Origin: Pseudoscleropodium purum
Lineage: Eukaryota; Streptophyta; Bryopsida; Hypnales; Brachytheciaceae
DNA length: 64,000 nucleotides
Direction: 5' to 3'
NCBI GenBank assembly: GCA_963969395.1
Contig: OZ017795.1
Location: forward strand, 7,316,001 to 7,380,000
The notes below the pieces were generated by a model. That model did not search any database, was not told where the DNA came from, and was given only the letters and a program-made list of their open reading frames with translations. Positions 26,421-37,431 of this stretch are shown here, piece after piece (the stretch's first letter is position 1; every line of letters starts with the position of its first letter). The position numbers and the translations under genes were made by a program.

Positions 26421-29400
26421 TCTACGTTTTGGCAATGAGTGGCCAAGCTCTCAGCTTCAAATTATCTCATACTCTCTGAGAATTCATGATAGAAAATTGA
26501 TTTCATTATAAAACAAACACTTCATCGTTCATTTTCACCAAATGTCAATGAGGTGAGTTTTTCATATTGCCATCCAAATTTTTTTTTCATAGTAGATGGT
26601 TATTGAATAATTTTGGACATTTGCTTTATTTTCCACAATTTGGTTAGAGTTCAATTAACATCTGAATTAAAGGTGTTCAATAATTATACTAAAGTGCATC
26701 AAAGTATCTAAACCACCATTATTGAACACTTTAACTTTAACTTAGAGTCACTGATAGTCATTTGATAGTATGGTGGAAGCTTAGTGAGTATAGGGGAAAA
26801 ATAAATATTTAAGCCAAAAAAGGTAAATTTTGGGGTCTTCTGAGGGTTGTAAAGTAGACCTCTAGAGGCCTAATTATTTGCTAGAATATTGCCATTTAAA
26901 AAAAAATTTGCCATAAAGTTTTTACATTGCACAAAGTTTTAATTTGGAGCAATTGCATTTTATATCATATTAGTTACATACATGCCAAATTGTCTCCCCT
27001 ACTCAAAGTTTCTTGCTAAAAAAACTTGTGATTGTATAACTTTTGATTAGGAAACTTGATTTGGGAAAAGAAATTCCTTCAAAGGGTGTATACTTTTATA
27101 CCTTGATTCAAAATTTTGAAATGATCCATCCATAATGAATTTTTATAACTTTTCATTGGACCAATTCTAGACCAATAATATTCTAGAGGTTAAGGAATAG
27201 AATTATTTTTATTTTTATTTACAAACTAGGTCAATTATATGGATGAAACTATGAAAATACAAAATACCTATAAATTTTGTTGCATTTGGAAGAATTCTGT
27301 GAAATTTTGGAAAAATATGTTTAAAATGGAAAATTGGTAAAATACTACAAATAATACTTTCCCAAAAATTGAATTCTAAAAATATTTACACCAAAATTTA
27401 GGTATAAAAAAAGTCAATTGAAATTTTTAGAAAATTGATTGTTTATTGTATAAATTGTTAAAAATAGTGGAAGCATTCAAAAAAAATTGAACAAAAATAG
27501 TTCATTTTTATCAACTTTAGATAATGGAGATGAGATTTTACTAAAAAATCTATAGAAGAAGGTTTTTAGATGTTTAGAAATGTGCGCATGACAAGCCTCT
27601 TTTGTATCTACAATGGGGACAATGAATTTTTTTTATTAGGAAGTTCCTTCAACTAATACTTGCATCCATTGTAGAAGAACATCTCTCCTAAATTTTCAAG
27701 TTAAAATAATTTTCTTAGACTTTCTAAATATGATACTAAAAATTCTTCAAAATCTAAGTGGAAAGTTTGAAAAATTGAATAATAATGAATTAGTAAATTC
27801 TATAAGAAATTAGACAAAAATATGGATTGCCTTTAGTTAGGCAACATAGAATTCACATCATGTATAAATTTCAAGTACAATGAGAAAAATCCCTAAAAAT
27901 TATGCTCAATTTTAGGTCAATAAGCAATGTCATGTTACCTACAAACAATACAAGTGTTTTGTACTTTCACTTGTATTTACATTTATTTCTCTTGAGTAGC
28001 TTTTAAAGCTTACTCCTAAGAACTATTTATCATAATTTATATGAGTCACCCTTGCACATGATAGATTGGAATTTTTGCTAGTCTTAAGCTAATATAAAAC
28101 ATTGTTGAAGTATTTATTAGCCTTAGATTGTAGTCAATCCAAATTAAGTTGTTTTCATTCATTTACATGCCTTATATACAACATAAATAGTTAACTACAT
28201 CTAAATTTCAATTTTTTTAGATTTTTTAATCATTTCTTGATAGGTATCTAGTATTAAAGAAAATCTGGCCCTATGAAGGCTTGTTTGACTTTTGGCAAAT
28301 GTGCAAATCCAAAGGAAAAAAAGGATTTTTTGCTTTTTTGTTTTTTGTGAAAAAATATTAATTTCTAATTTTGAATGGCACGATAGGTGATTATATGGGC
28401 CAAAAGAAAAATATATATTTTTATTTTTTTGTATTTACATTTTTATGTAGTCAAATGGCCTTATATAGGGTCCAAATTTCTTCTAATGTATGGTTTTCCA
28501 AAAAAAATCTATGCAAATTTTCTATAATTTAAATAACACACCTATATTTCTCCTAAGAAACAAATTTTTCTAGTTCCAAAAATCTATCTTCATCTCAAAA
28601 TGACTTTGTTCAATAAATTTGTATTGCTTTAATACAAATTCCAATTTTTTTAATAGAATAGAATGCATAAACAACCTCTTTGTTTAACCCTCTTGAATCT
28701 TAGCTACCATACTCTTGAAAATATTGGTTGTAAAAGAGTTGACTGACTTTGAAATTTATTATATCTAAAAATGATTGAATTATTAAATAATAACCATATA
28801 AAAGGAAAGGTTAGGTTGTTAGTATGGATATAATTAATCATAGATAAGATCAATGCTATATTGAATTATCATATTACTAAGGGTATAAAATTAGCATCAC
28901 CTAAAAAATTGGTTATATTGCTATATAATGTTTAGATGAAAAGTAACTTTTTAGTTTTACCTTTACATCCTAAGTATGGATCAAAGTGCACATTTCTACT
29001 TTATTTTATTTAAACCTTACTTCATGTCCTATACTCGGGAGCACTTTGAAATATTAGGTATTGGTATCCAATATGGGTTCAATCTAGTATATAAATATTT
29101 AACTATCCATGAAATCTCAAACTTCTATAATTGGAGTAGTTTAGTCTTGTTAATTTTCTTAATAATGTTATTATCATTAATCCTTGAAATACCACACCTA
29201 TAACCATGGAATTAGAAGACAAATTCCCTCTCTATGTGTACTTCCATTTAGCAATTAAATGTGAATTTTTCTTCTTAGAGACAAAATCACATGTCTTATT
29301 TACAAGACAAAAATTTTAACTCCCCAAACAAGAATTAGATGAAAAATAATGTGCAATCATCTTCTATTGATTGTTTTGAAGTCATCCAAAGGCCATTTTT

Positions 29401-30358
29401 TTCCTCGTGCTAGCACCATCAAGGGGCTAAACCCTAAATGCATGAGAACTTTTCCAAGCTTCTTAGAATTTGCTCTAAATTGAACAAAACAACAACATTT
29501 TGATAAGTTTTATCAATTTTCTTTTGAATTGTAATCATCTAACTTCAAATGTATTAGATATGTTAGAGATTACATGGATTAAAAAATTATAATTAATTTT
29601 TTTTATCATAAAGATCTAAAAATTATGAAAGCAATTTGAAGTCTTTCAATTATTTTCTTTTCACATGTCAAATCTAAAAAATTATTCATCAAAAAAATAT
29701 GTGTTTAAAGGGCATAACATACATGACACAATCAATTAATGGCTTCTCAAAATCTACTAAACAAATTTTTTAATGAATTCCTAATGTGATTTTTTTCGAA
29801 GATCTAGTGTCTTTGAGGCTCATTTCTATAGCCCTCAATATTAGAAAAATAATTAGGATTTGCAATAAACACTCTTGTATAAAATCTTGAATAGAAAATC
29901 ATAATCATTCATTTTTTAAATCAAATTTCTTGGGTACGCATTATGCAACTTTCATATTATATGTCCCTAGTTATAATCACTTATAATGCAATTTAGTCCA
30001 ATCTCCCTTTCAACAAGGAATCCAAAAATGTAATTACATATATGAAATGAGTATTTTTGAAGACAACAATAGCATTAAATACCTCATTATATGAGTTTTT
30101 TTAAATTATAAATTTTTAAAAACTACGCATAGGTGTTTCAAATGAATTCTTCATACATATTATGAGTTTTTTTTCTAATATGTATAGAATCCAACATTTT
30201 CTACATTTAATTTATTTTTAATTTGGTATTCATTTAACACTTTGGTCTTTTTCTATATAATTTTTACAAAATCTATCCTCTAAGTCCTTTTAATGCCAAG
30301 GCCCCTACATATAATACAAGAGTTGCATATTCATATTAGATTTTGATGCCAAAACTAC

Positions 30359-30553
30359 CAGGGTTGACAAATCAGTACGTCCGCCCCCAAATAGCATCCG
30401 TCCTCACAGACGCCAGCGGATGCAGCATCCCTCCCACCGTCGGAAGGCGGATGGGGTGGACGGGGCAGACGGGGGGACAGGCGGACGGAGTGGACGGCGT
30501 CCGTGAATGTCGCGTCTGGACGTCCCGGATGTCTGACCATCCTGTCAACCCTA
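30359..30553. mobile_element. hAT-type MITE, unusually GC-rich
   Basis: A 195-bp element with ends CAGGGTTGACA and (reverse complement) TAGGGTTGACA. It is flanked by a perfect 8-bp direct repeat AAAACTAC at 30351-30358 and 30554-30561. These are classic hAT features. The interior is GC-rich with repeated GGACGG/GGCGGA words, in sharp contrast to the AT-rich surroundings. Non-autonomous; the frames inside it are not considered genes. Confidence 0.85.
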
Positions 30554-30561
30554 AAAACTAC

Positions 30562-31113
30562 ACTTCAAAAATAATTTTTTTTAAAACAAGGTAGAACCAC
30601 CCATAGTCAACTACTTAAGCAATTCTAGATATGATTTAGAGTAGTACAAGGCAATGCAAATATATTCCTATGTGCACAAATACAAATGATGGGGATTGCA
30701 AAAAAAATGGTAATTTTATTACTTCAAATCAATTTACTATAAATTAGGGGAAGCAAATACTGCTCCGGATTTATAGCCAATGTCTAAACATTTCCACTTC
30801 CAATCATTCAAAAACTACTTTCCTACTTAGTACTTCCTACTTTCTTGCTCACTACTTTGGGACATGAATCCTAAACTTCTTAGTTCAAACCTTGAAAAGG
30901 AGAAAAAAAACATATTCAAGCTTTGGTTGGAAATCTCTTCCAACCTTGTTTGGAAAAAACTACACCCCACATGTTGGACATGGGACTCTAGTTGGGAATG
31001 GATGGTCCTACCTTAAAAACTACTGAAAATAGTGAATTGCTAAGGTTTTATTTCACTTCAATTCAAAGTTTTGCCAACACAAAAATTTGGTGCCTTGGGC
31101 ATTTAGGGGTTAA
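30562..31113. other. Intergenic; end signature of the TTAA family at 31.1 kb
   Basis: AT-rich spacer. At about 31.1 kb, GGGCATTTAGGGGTTAAC matches the right-end signature of the dispersed TTAA-bounded family. The matching left end was not identified. Confidence 0.4.
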
Positions 31114-31509
31114 CTAATTCCGGAATGTGACTCTTCTAGTACGTTGCAGGAAGTCGAGAAAATGCACCGAGTTGGCTTTAGCTGTGAGGAATGAAATGAA
31201 AGTGTTCCGATCCACTTGTCTGATCGAAGTTTTCCTTTGATCGAGTGAGTGACGATCGATTACAGAGCTGGAGCATTCGAGTTCTGTTACCGGTATTACG
31301 GCGAGAACCTCATCAGGCAATAGGAGATCATACTTCAGTTCCCTACTGTAGTTTTGAGCACAGTAGTTAGTTAAGTTCGTTACTGTGGAAATGATGAGTT
31401 GCGGGCTGTCTCCGCCTCCACAAACCTTGAGCTGCAGACCTGGCCGGAGGGAAACAGCAGTGGCATTTGGAGACGAGGAGGGGCCAACAGTAGGCTGGCA
31501 ACTAAACAT
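31114..31509 (-). CDS. Possible hypothetical protein, 131 aa
   Basis: An open frame in a GC-richer island divergent from the gene at 32282. ATG at 31509 is the first ATG; an upstream GTG also lies in frame. The product has no recognised domain: the N-terminal half is Gly/Pro/Ser-rich and the C-terminal half is mixed charged. Codon composition looks more gene-like than its surroundings, but it could equally be promoter or 5' UTR of the neighbouring gene. Treat as tentative. Confidence 0.25.
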   Translation of the reverse strand: MFSCQPTVGPSSSPNATAVSLRPGLQLKVCGGGDSPQLIISTVTNLTNYCAQNYSRELKYDLLLPDEVLAVIPVTELECSSSVIDRHSLDQRKTSIRQVDRNTFISFLTAKANSVHFLDFLQRTRRVTFRN

Positions 31510-31536
31510 GGCGACTCCATAGCCTGGCAGCTCCAC

Positions 31537-32281
31537 AGCTCTGGCCCACGCGGCCCCGTCGCTTCGGGGTGGTGACCACGTTCCAGGGCTATTGGCTCAC
31601 ATTGTGCTGTCAGCGCGCTGCTTCCATAATTAAGTTACCGCAGGAGCAGCCACAGCCGTCGTGCTCTTCTTGTCCCTGCAGCTCTGTCTAAGCTGGACAC
31701 TTGGACATGGTTCACGTGATCGGCTCAACCAGTCGCATTGCCTTCTCGATCTCATTCTTTTCCGAGTCGGTGGCAGGATCATTGCAGGCATCCATCAGGA
31801 GAGTGGGTGGGTGATATATGCAGACGACTGGGAGCTAGACCCGGTGATACTCACAGTAGCATCCATGCATGCCAGTACCGAAGGTGGGTCGGTGGCGATG
31901 GCAGGATGCTGGAGAATTTTTCTTACAGCCGCTGGATGTCGTGTTCGTCATGTCTGGAGTCCGGACAGCTTCTGAGAGCAACTGCATGCCTCTGTCCATG
32001 CATAAATTTTCGGGGGGATGGAGAATTACGTTATGGCGGTGGATCGGATTTTGCATTGACGCAACGATTGTTGTTGCAGCAGCACCCACGATGGTGGCTT
32101 GTGAATGCTGCCTGACAAGTTGATGGCAATAGTAAGAGCGTCCGGATGCATGCTACGGAGTGGAGTTGAATTTTGAAGCCTGGATCGAGTGATCAAATTT
32201 GTCAAGCAATAGGTTGGACTTGGTTAGTTAGTTCTTCTCCAAAGGGGTAATGCAAAGATTCTAGGATCGGTATCGGAAAAC
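31537..32281. other. GC-richer upstream region of the 32282 gene
   Basis: Probable promoter and 5' UTR. Several overlapping short frames exist on both strands between 31.66 and 32.12 kb, but none resembles a known protein. Confidence 0.4.
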
Positions 32282-33238
32282 ATGGCCTCGACGTCGACGT
32301 CGTTCCAGGGATCCATTTCCGAGGTAGGCAAGGGCTCGATGCGGACCCCGCTCCCGAGTTTCACGAGGATATCGAGTTCCGTCATGCCGTCTCCGGTGTC
32401 GTCCCGCTTGACGCTGGAATTCAAGTCTTTTTTTTCGATGGAGGCAGAGGATCCTGTCCGGTTCTCGAGCACCGACATTCTCCCCTACCTCTACCGGCCG
32501 TCGCGCTCCCGCAGCTCCGTCTCCGAGTTCGACACCCAGAGCGAGGCGGAGTCATCGTCGTTTTGCGACTTTAACGACTCCCGCCGCATGACGCTCGGGA
32601 GCCTCATTGGACTGCCCATGGATTCGTTTCGCCATTTCGGCGAGTCGTTCCGCTTCCAGGCCAACACAGGAAGCAGCCACCGAAGTACCGAAGCCGGACC
32701 ATCGCCTCGCCGCCCAAGGACATGTAGTTTGCTCTTCGATTTGCTGCGCTGCTTGCAACGAACACGCGACGATTACGTCCCCTTCAAAATGCCAGTCGCC
32801 AGGGCAAACCTCAACAAACTAGCCTCGTTCACCATCACGGAAGTGTCGGAGGAGGAAGAACGAGACTCAGAGGCGAGCGAGGTTGGGTCAACTGTGTTCG
32901 AGAACTCAGTTTTCGTGGAGCGAGATACATTGGGCAGCCGTATCTACGAATTCAACCCCCTTTATATCTCTGATGCGATTTCTGATGTCGATCCTAGTGA
33001 AGTTCGAGATTTGAGCTTTCCTCGAGATCAGGGACGGCGGGGTGCTTCCACACACGGGGATTCATTCAACGTGATGAAGAATGTTGATGCCAGCGATTCG
33101 GGTAGCAATGCACGTGGAGGGCACGGGATGAAGTGTTCGAGAGAGGAGTTCACAAAATCCAAGTACTCCAATCTTACTAAGCCAGTTGTTGTCGCGCATG
33201 CGAACCGTTCTGACCACCGTTTGTTGTCAGTTAGTTGA
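32282..33238 (+). CDS. Uncharacterised Ser-rich protein, 318 aa, single exon
   Basis: A continuous 318-codon frame with GC-rich third positions, starting MASTSTSFQGS. The first 130 residues are very Ser/Arg/Phe-rich and look disordered. A short conserved-looking patch LGSLIGLPMDSFRHF is followed by a basic stretch (SPRRPRTCS) and LLFDLLRCLQRTRDD. The middle has an acidic SEEEERDSEASE run and the C-terminus is again Ser/Asp/Lys-rich. There is no membrane segment or signal. I do not recognise the family. The LGSLxG patch vaguely recalls small plant proteins of unknown function, but this is not enough for a name. A GT-rich 3' region follows without a clear intron. Confidence 0.6.
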   Translation: MASTSTSFQGSISEVGKGSMRTPLPSFTRISSSVMPSPVSSRLTLEFKSFFSMEAEDPVRFSSTDILPYLYRPSRSRSSVSEFDTQSEAESSSFCDFNDSRRMTLGSLIGLPMDSFRHFGESFRFQANTGSSHRSTEAGPSPRRPRTCSLLFDLLRCLQRTRDDYVPFKMPVARANLNKLASFTITEVSEEEERDSEASEVGSTVFENSVFVERDTLGSRIYEFNPLYISDAISDVDPSEVRDLSFPRDQGRRGASTHGDSFNVMKNVDASDSGSNARGGHGMKCSREEFTKSKYSNLTKPVVVAHANRSDHRLLSVS

Positions 33239-34446
33239 CCTCTCCGCGACTTCGAGTACTCGAGTGACGGATGATAGGCCGGATTCAAACTTCTCAACGT
33301 TCCTTTATTATTCCAGATGTTAATGGGGCGTTGCTCTCCGTTTCGTCCAATTCAATTGAATCAAGCGTCTCGTGCTTGTTGAACATTCCATTACAACTGG
33401 GACGGTCTCTCTTGCGTTGTTTCGATAACGATATGATGTTTTTCTTCACACCTCACGACGTGGTCGCTGGATCGATGAGGATCGGTGCCACCTGCTCAAG
33501 TAACTAATTCCGAGACCAGCAGAGTCTAAAGCAGTAGTCACTCGTCAGTCGGTTGGAAAAGGGGCGGTTTCCTTTCGTTCAACGAACTTTCTCCTCGCAA
33601 TCCAGGTACCACGCAACTCCCTCCTCACCACGTGAATTGGTTGGCAGGGTCAAATTTCTTTGCAGAGATAGCATAAGTTTGTAGATTTATTCTCTCGGTT
33701 GCTTAGGGTTCACCACCTTTAGAACTTTAGCATTCATATCTGTGCTGAGTTGCTGGAATTCATGACGCGTGCCAGTTTCTCAGTTCGGCAGAAACTCATG
33801 GCAGTTTGATAATCACGGGACAATAATGTCAGATTCATGTGAAAGATCCGTTCGTCTCCCTGCAAGCTTGTCTGAAGGCAGCTTGCAAGGGTATCTGGTA
33901 TGCTGACAGGTGCATATTCCATCTGGCTGTTCCTGTGAAACCTGAGCTAGGTCAAATCTTCAAAATCGGAACATGATTCGCATTTCTACTTATTTAGACT
34001 TTGGCATTTGCGGCTGTTTAATGACTTGGGGTAGTTGCTAGTCTTCGTAATGAACTCACTATTAAAGGTGATGAGATTCAAAAGCGCTACGCTCATCGTT
34101 GACATAAAACAGGAATTACCTGATTTTACGAAATTCTCTCTCGTTTCCAAAACTCATCACCGGGATTGTTGGTGGCATTGACGGGTGACTGCAGCTCTTA
34201 TGTAGCACATAAATCTTCCTCAGAGATTCCGGCGCTGGTCGGGTTTCGTCACCAACATCGAAAAATCCGGGGAAAAATCATGTTTCTCCATGCGATGTTC
34301 ACTTCTTCCAGCAGTGATGGAATGAGGAGCACATCCGTCGAGAAAGAATCGCATGTAATGCCTTCAATGCATCCAATCATGTGCAAAATTCCGCAAGTGA
34401 TGAGATTTTGATCGACTGCGTTTGAGGGTCCGCAGTGTCGCAAACT
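33239..34446. other. 3' UTR / spacer / 5' region
   Basis: Intermediate base composition. Short frames at 33.27-33.5, 33.73-33.92 and 34.17-34.41 kb carry no recognisable motif. It probably contains the 3' UTR of the preceding gene and the promoter of the following one. Confidence 0.4.
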
Positions 34447-36690
34447 ATGTATCCCGATCCATATCCGATGTGCCCGCAGAAGGAGTGCGGGTATCCCATC
34501 AGCGGATGCCGGTACCTCGGATGCGTCAATACAAAGTGTCGAAATAACCACCGCGCGCAAGGCGTGGAGTTGAAGTACCGACCTCCCAGCGAATTCGAGT
34601 TCCACGAAAAGTTTGACACCCAGGAAATGCCAGTTCAGTCCTAAACTCCACTTCTTCTCTCCTATCACACTGGAAGCTTTTTTTCCAACTCATGGGTTCC
34701 TGATATTGTCAGAATGACAACTACAATTCTACAAATTGGCACTCTCTGGAACCTCATATTAATACCAATCCTAGAATTGAGAGCTCTGTGCCTTTGAATG
34801 TCACAATTTGGCGCCTGGAACGCAACTAACATGACCATTTTCGTTGCAGTGGCGACCTTCCCGAGGAGTTGCATCGCCCATTTACGGATACGAAGTTCCC
34901 TACAAGCCCAGCCGCCACTTCTTCGCTCCAGATTTGATTACCCAACCGACACTGAAGTGCAATGCGATCCCCACCAAGGAGCAGCCATGGCGAGCACAGC
35001 GGAAGACGTTTCCTGTCCAAACGGGTGCCCTGAGCAGCGACGACGCCATCCGCCACCGTAAGTACTTGGCCCCATCTACAGTATCGGACGAGGAAAAAAC
35101 CGACGGCGAAAGCAGCAGTCTCCATGCGGGGTGGCAATGTCTACGAATGCGTCCCCAGGGAAAAAGATTGGAAGCCCGCGCGCCACATATCGGGCAAGTC
35201 CGGATGCGAGACGACGCAGCAACAATTTCACCCGCACCGGCGTCACATCTTCAAGGGGGGCAGCACCAAAACTGTCCGGCAGGCGAAGAAGGCGCCCGGA
35301 GTGTACAAGCGGGAGGATGGCGAGTGGCTGCCGCCCTTCCGAGCGCCCACGCCAGAGATGGTGGCGCACCAGGCGCCCGGGTGTTTGCTTTGGCAGTGTC
35401 CCAAGAAGAAAACGGGGAAGAAGGCCGCGCCTGAGTGTGTGCGACGGCAGGGCGAGTGGCAACCGGCGTTCAGATCGGGAGATTCTTCGCTGGTGTCGGT
35501 CGTTCCTGGGGAGAAGCAGAGGCCGTCTTCACGGCAAGGATTGAAGCATTGCCAGTGTCGTCCTGATGAATGGTGCCCGCCATGGAAACAACAGTCTCAA
35601 CATCAGTTAGGGCAAAATTTCCACCCGCAACAACAGCAACATGCTTCAAATGTCGACGCGAGTGATTCTCTGTTTCAAAGGTTAGTGGATGCCCTCGTTT
35701 TCGTACAACAGTTTTGAGCAAGTCTTATGGAGGCTTTCTCTTGCCCCATTTTTTTGGCTTTTTTATCAGCACATACGATTTTGTTCAGTGATATCAAATC
35801 TGGTCCCATCTGAAATAGTTTACAACATCCACAACAACAATTTGGCAACCTTTCCACCTGCAACAACAGCAACAGACTTCCGATGTCGACGTGAGTGATT
35901 CTCTGTTCCAAAGATTTGTGGATCCCCTTGTTTTCGTACAGCAGTTGTGAGCAGGCCTTACGGGAGACTTTCTCTTGTCCCCACCCCCACCCCACCCCTA
36001 CCCCACCCCCTGTTTTTTTTATCTACACATATAATGTTGTTCAATGATAAAAAATTTGTCTCATCTCAATAAATTCATTTCCAGAACATAGTCGTTGAAG
36101 TGATCATTTCAAAACCATGATTCTCTGAACCTTTAGGGGTTAATGGATCCTATTGTGTGCTTAAAATTCAGTCCCATCTGAATTATTTTATGTTCATAAT
36201 ATGATCATTGAAGGGGTTATTTTAAAGCCATGAATCCCTGGCCCTTTTAGGGATTAATAGATCCCATTTTGTGCTTTCATGCATGTGATTATTCAGGAGC
36301 TGATCCTATGTGGTAATGAAATTGCCCGTGTGCAGGAATGCGACGATAAATGAAGACGCGAATTGTACGCACTACTTGGACGACGATGAGGGAGATGGGT
36401 TGGGGTTGCAGCACGAGCGTCAAGCGGGCGCTGAGTCGACGGAGGAGGAAGACGATGACGGTGAAGGTGAAGAAGAGGATGGTGAGCAAGAAGAAGACGA
36501 TAAGGCATGTAACGTAGCAGCTGCCACTGAGACTCCGTCACAAAAGGCTGTTGACGAATATTATGCGTCAGCTTGTGATGCATGTGATGAGCAGCAGTCG
36601 GTTGGAGACGGAAAAGTACCAGGGGCAACGAATACTTGCTGGAGGGCTGCAGAAGATGACTGCCATTCGGTTCGGGAGTTGATGACATAA
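34447..36690 (+). CDS. Novel Cys/Trp-repeat protein with acidic tail (four exons)
   Basis: Exons are 34447-34632, 34850-35057, 35113-35680 and 36336-36690, giving about 438 aa. The first donor (CCA then gttcag) is weak; the others are good. The N-terminus is Cys- and Pro-rich (MYPDPYPMCPQKECGYP). Exon 2 is rich in Tyr/Pro/Phe (YGYEVPYKPSRHFFAPDL), a composition seen in proteins that bind along microtubules of cilia. Exon 3 has four modules of the form C/Y-x-R-x(2-3)-W-x-P: CVPREKDWKPAR, YKREDGEWLPPF, CVRRQGEWQPAF and CRPDEWCPPW. Exon 4 has a long Glu/Asp run and a Cys-containing C-terminus. I cannot name the family. A ciliary or structural role is speculation from composition only. Confidence 0.7.
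35628..36285 (+). repeat. Nested tandem duplications in intron 3
   Basis: About 35628-35850 is repeated at about 35851-36075. The copies share 'ccacc(c/t)gcaacaacagcaac', 'gagtgattctctgtt(t/c)caaag' and 'gactttctcttg'-like blocks. A second, smaller duplication follows: a unit with 'ctttaggggttaatggatcc' near 36.13 kb and its copy near 36.24 kb. The first duplication includes the 3' end of exon 3, so a diverged copy of that exon end lies inside the intron. Confidence 0.75.
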
Positions 36691-37049
36691 TTATATCGCT
36701 ATGACCATTTTGTGAGTTTGAATAACATTGGCATACTGTCGAAGGTGGCAGGCTGTTAGTTTCCGGTGCCGTCAAATTATTAGTCTTGAAATTTCACGAA
36801 TTATCATTCTGTTGTTGAAGATATCAGGTATAGTACATAATATTCTTTTCATGCCAACACTGCTGCACCCAAGATTCCTAATCTATCATTCTGATTCCGT
36901 TAAATCTTTAGCTAAAGCTTGCAAGTTCTTGTACTATCACTTTCATATGGGCACTATTGATTGTCACAAGGTTAAAAACTCCATGTACTTGGGGCCCCTA
37001 GATTCTATGCTGTGATATCAAAGAGGTCTGGATGTAACACAAGTTAGAG

Positions 37050-37155
37050 CTAAACCTTCGGGAAGGTACGTGCACCCAGAATCGCCAATTGAAATGAATG
37101 CAGTCTAATCATTTGGGGTGGCGATTTTGGGTGCGCATACCTCACAGAAGCTTTG
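37050..37155. ncRNA. miRNA-precursor-like hairpin (candidate)
   Basis: A stem-loop of about 105 nt. The 5' arm carries AGGTACGTGCACCCAGAATC. The 3' arm, reverse complemented, carries AGGTATGCGCACCCAAAATC. Over 24 positions there is one true mismatch and two G-U type pairs. The loop is about 20-25 nt, with weaker pairing continuing outward. Size and pairing suit a plant pri-miRNA. It lies between two genes. A small MITE is the alternative. Confidence 0.4.
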
Positions 37156-37431
37156 TCAAGTGACATTCAGTCTCTTGGACACCAAAGAGACTAAAAATTT
37201 CACGCCCGGCTTCTGTCACGAGATAAAGATAAAACAGACCCCGTGAAAACATCCACCAGACACCTAAACAATGATCCGATACCCCTGTTTGACAGTTAAA
37301 ACATTTCATTTCATGGAATTACGAAGAATTTTTATATTTTGTGTCCGGTCATAAGACAAAAAGCTAGAGCACCAACAGCTGTCTATACACTAATGTTTTA
37401 CTTCAAACCTACCTGAAGAAGATATACGTGA

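Larger units (their letters stand above)
24374..30350. other. AT-rich gene desert
   Basis: Long AT-rich region without recognisable genes on either strand. It holds a degenerate minisatellite at 25.39-25.56 kb and a fold-back element at 26.06-26.42 kb. A 75-codon frame near 29.0 kb looks like random AT-rich sequence. Confidence 0.55.

Noticed and set aside
31661..32123. Three overlapping frames of 84-125 codons
   Set aside because: Mutually exclusive frames in a GC-richer promoter/5' UTR region, no domain recognised.
34844..35544. Alternative long frames across the Cys/Trp-repeat gene
   Set aside because: They read through the intron at 35058 or cover exon 3 in the wrong frame; the chosen frame alone gives the repeated W-x-P modules and in-phase junctions.
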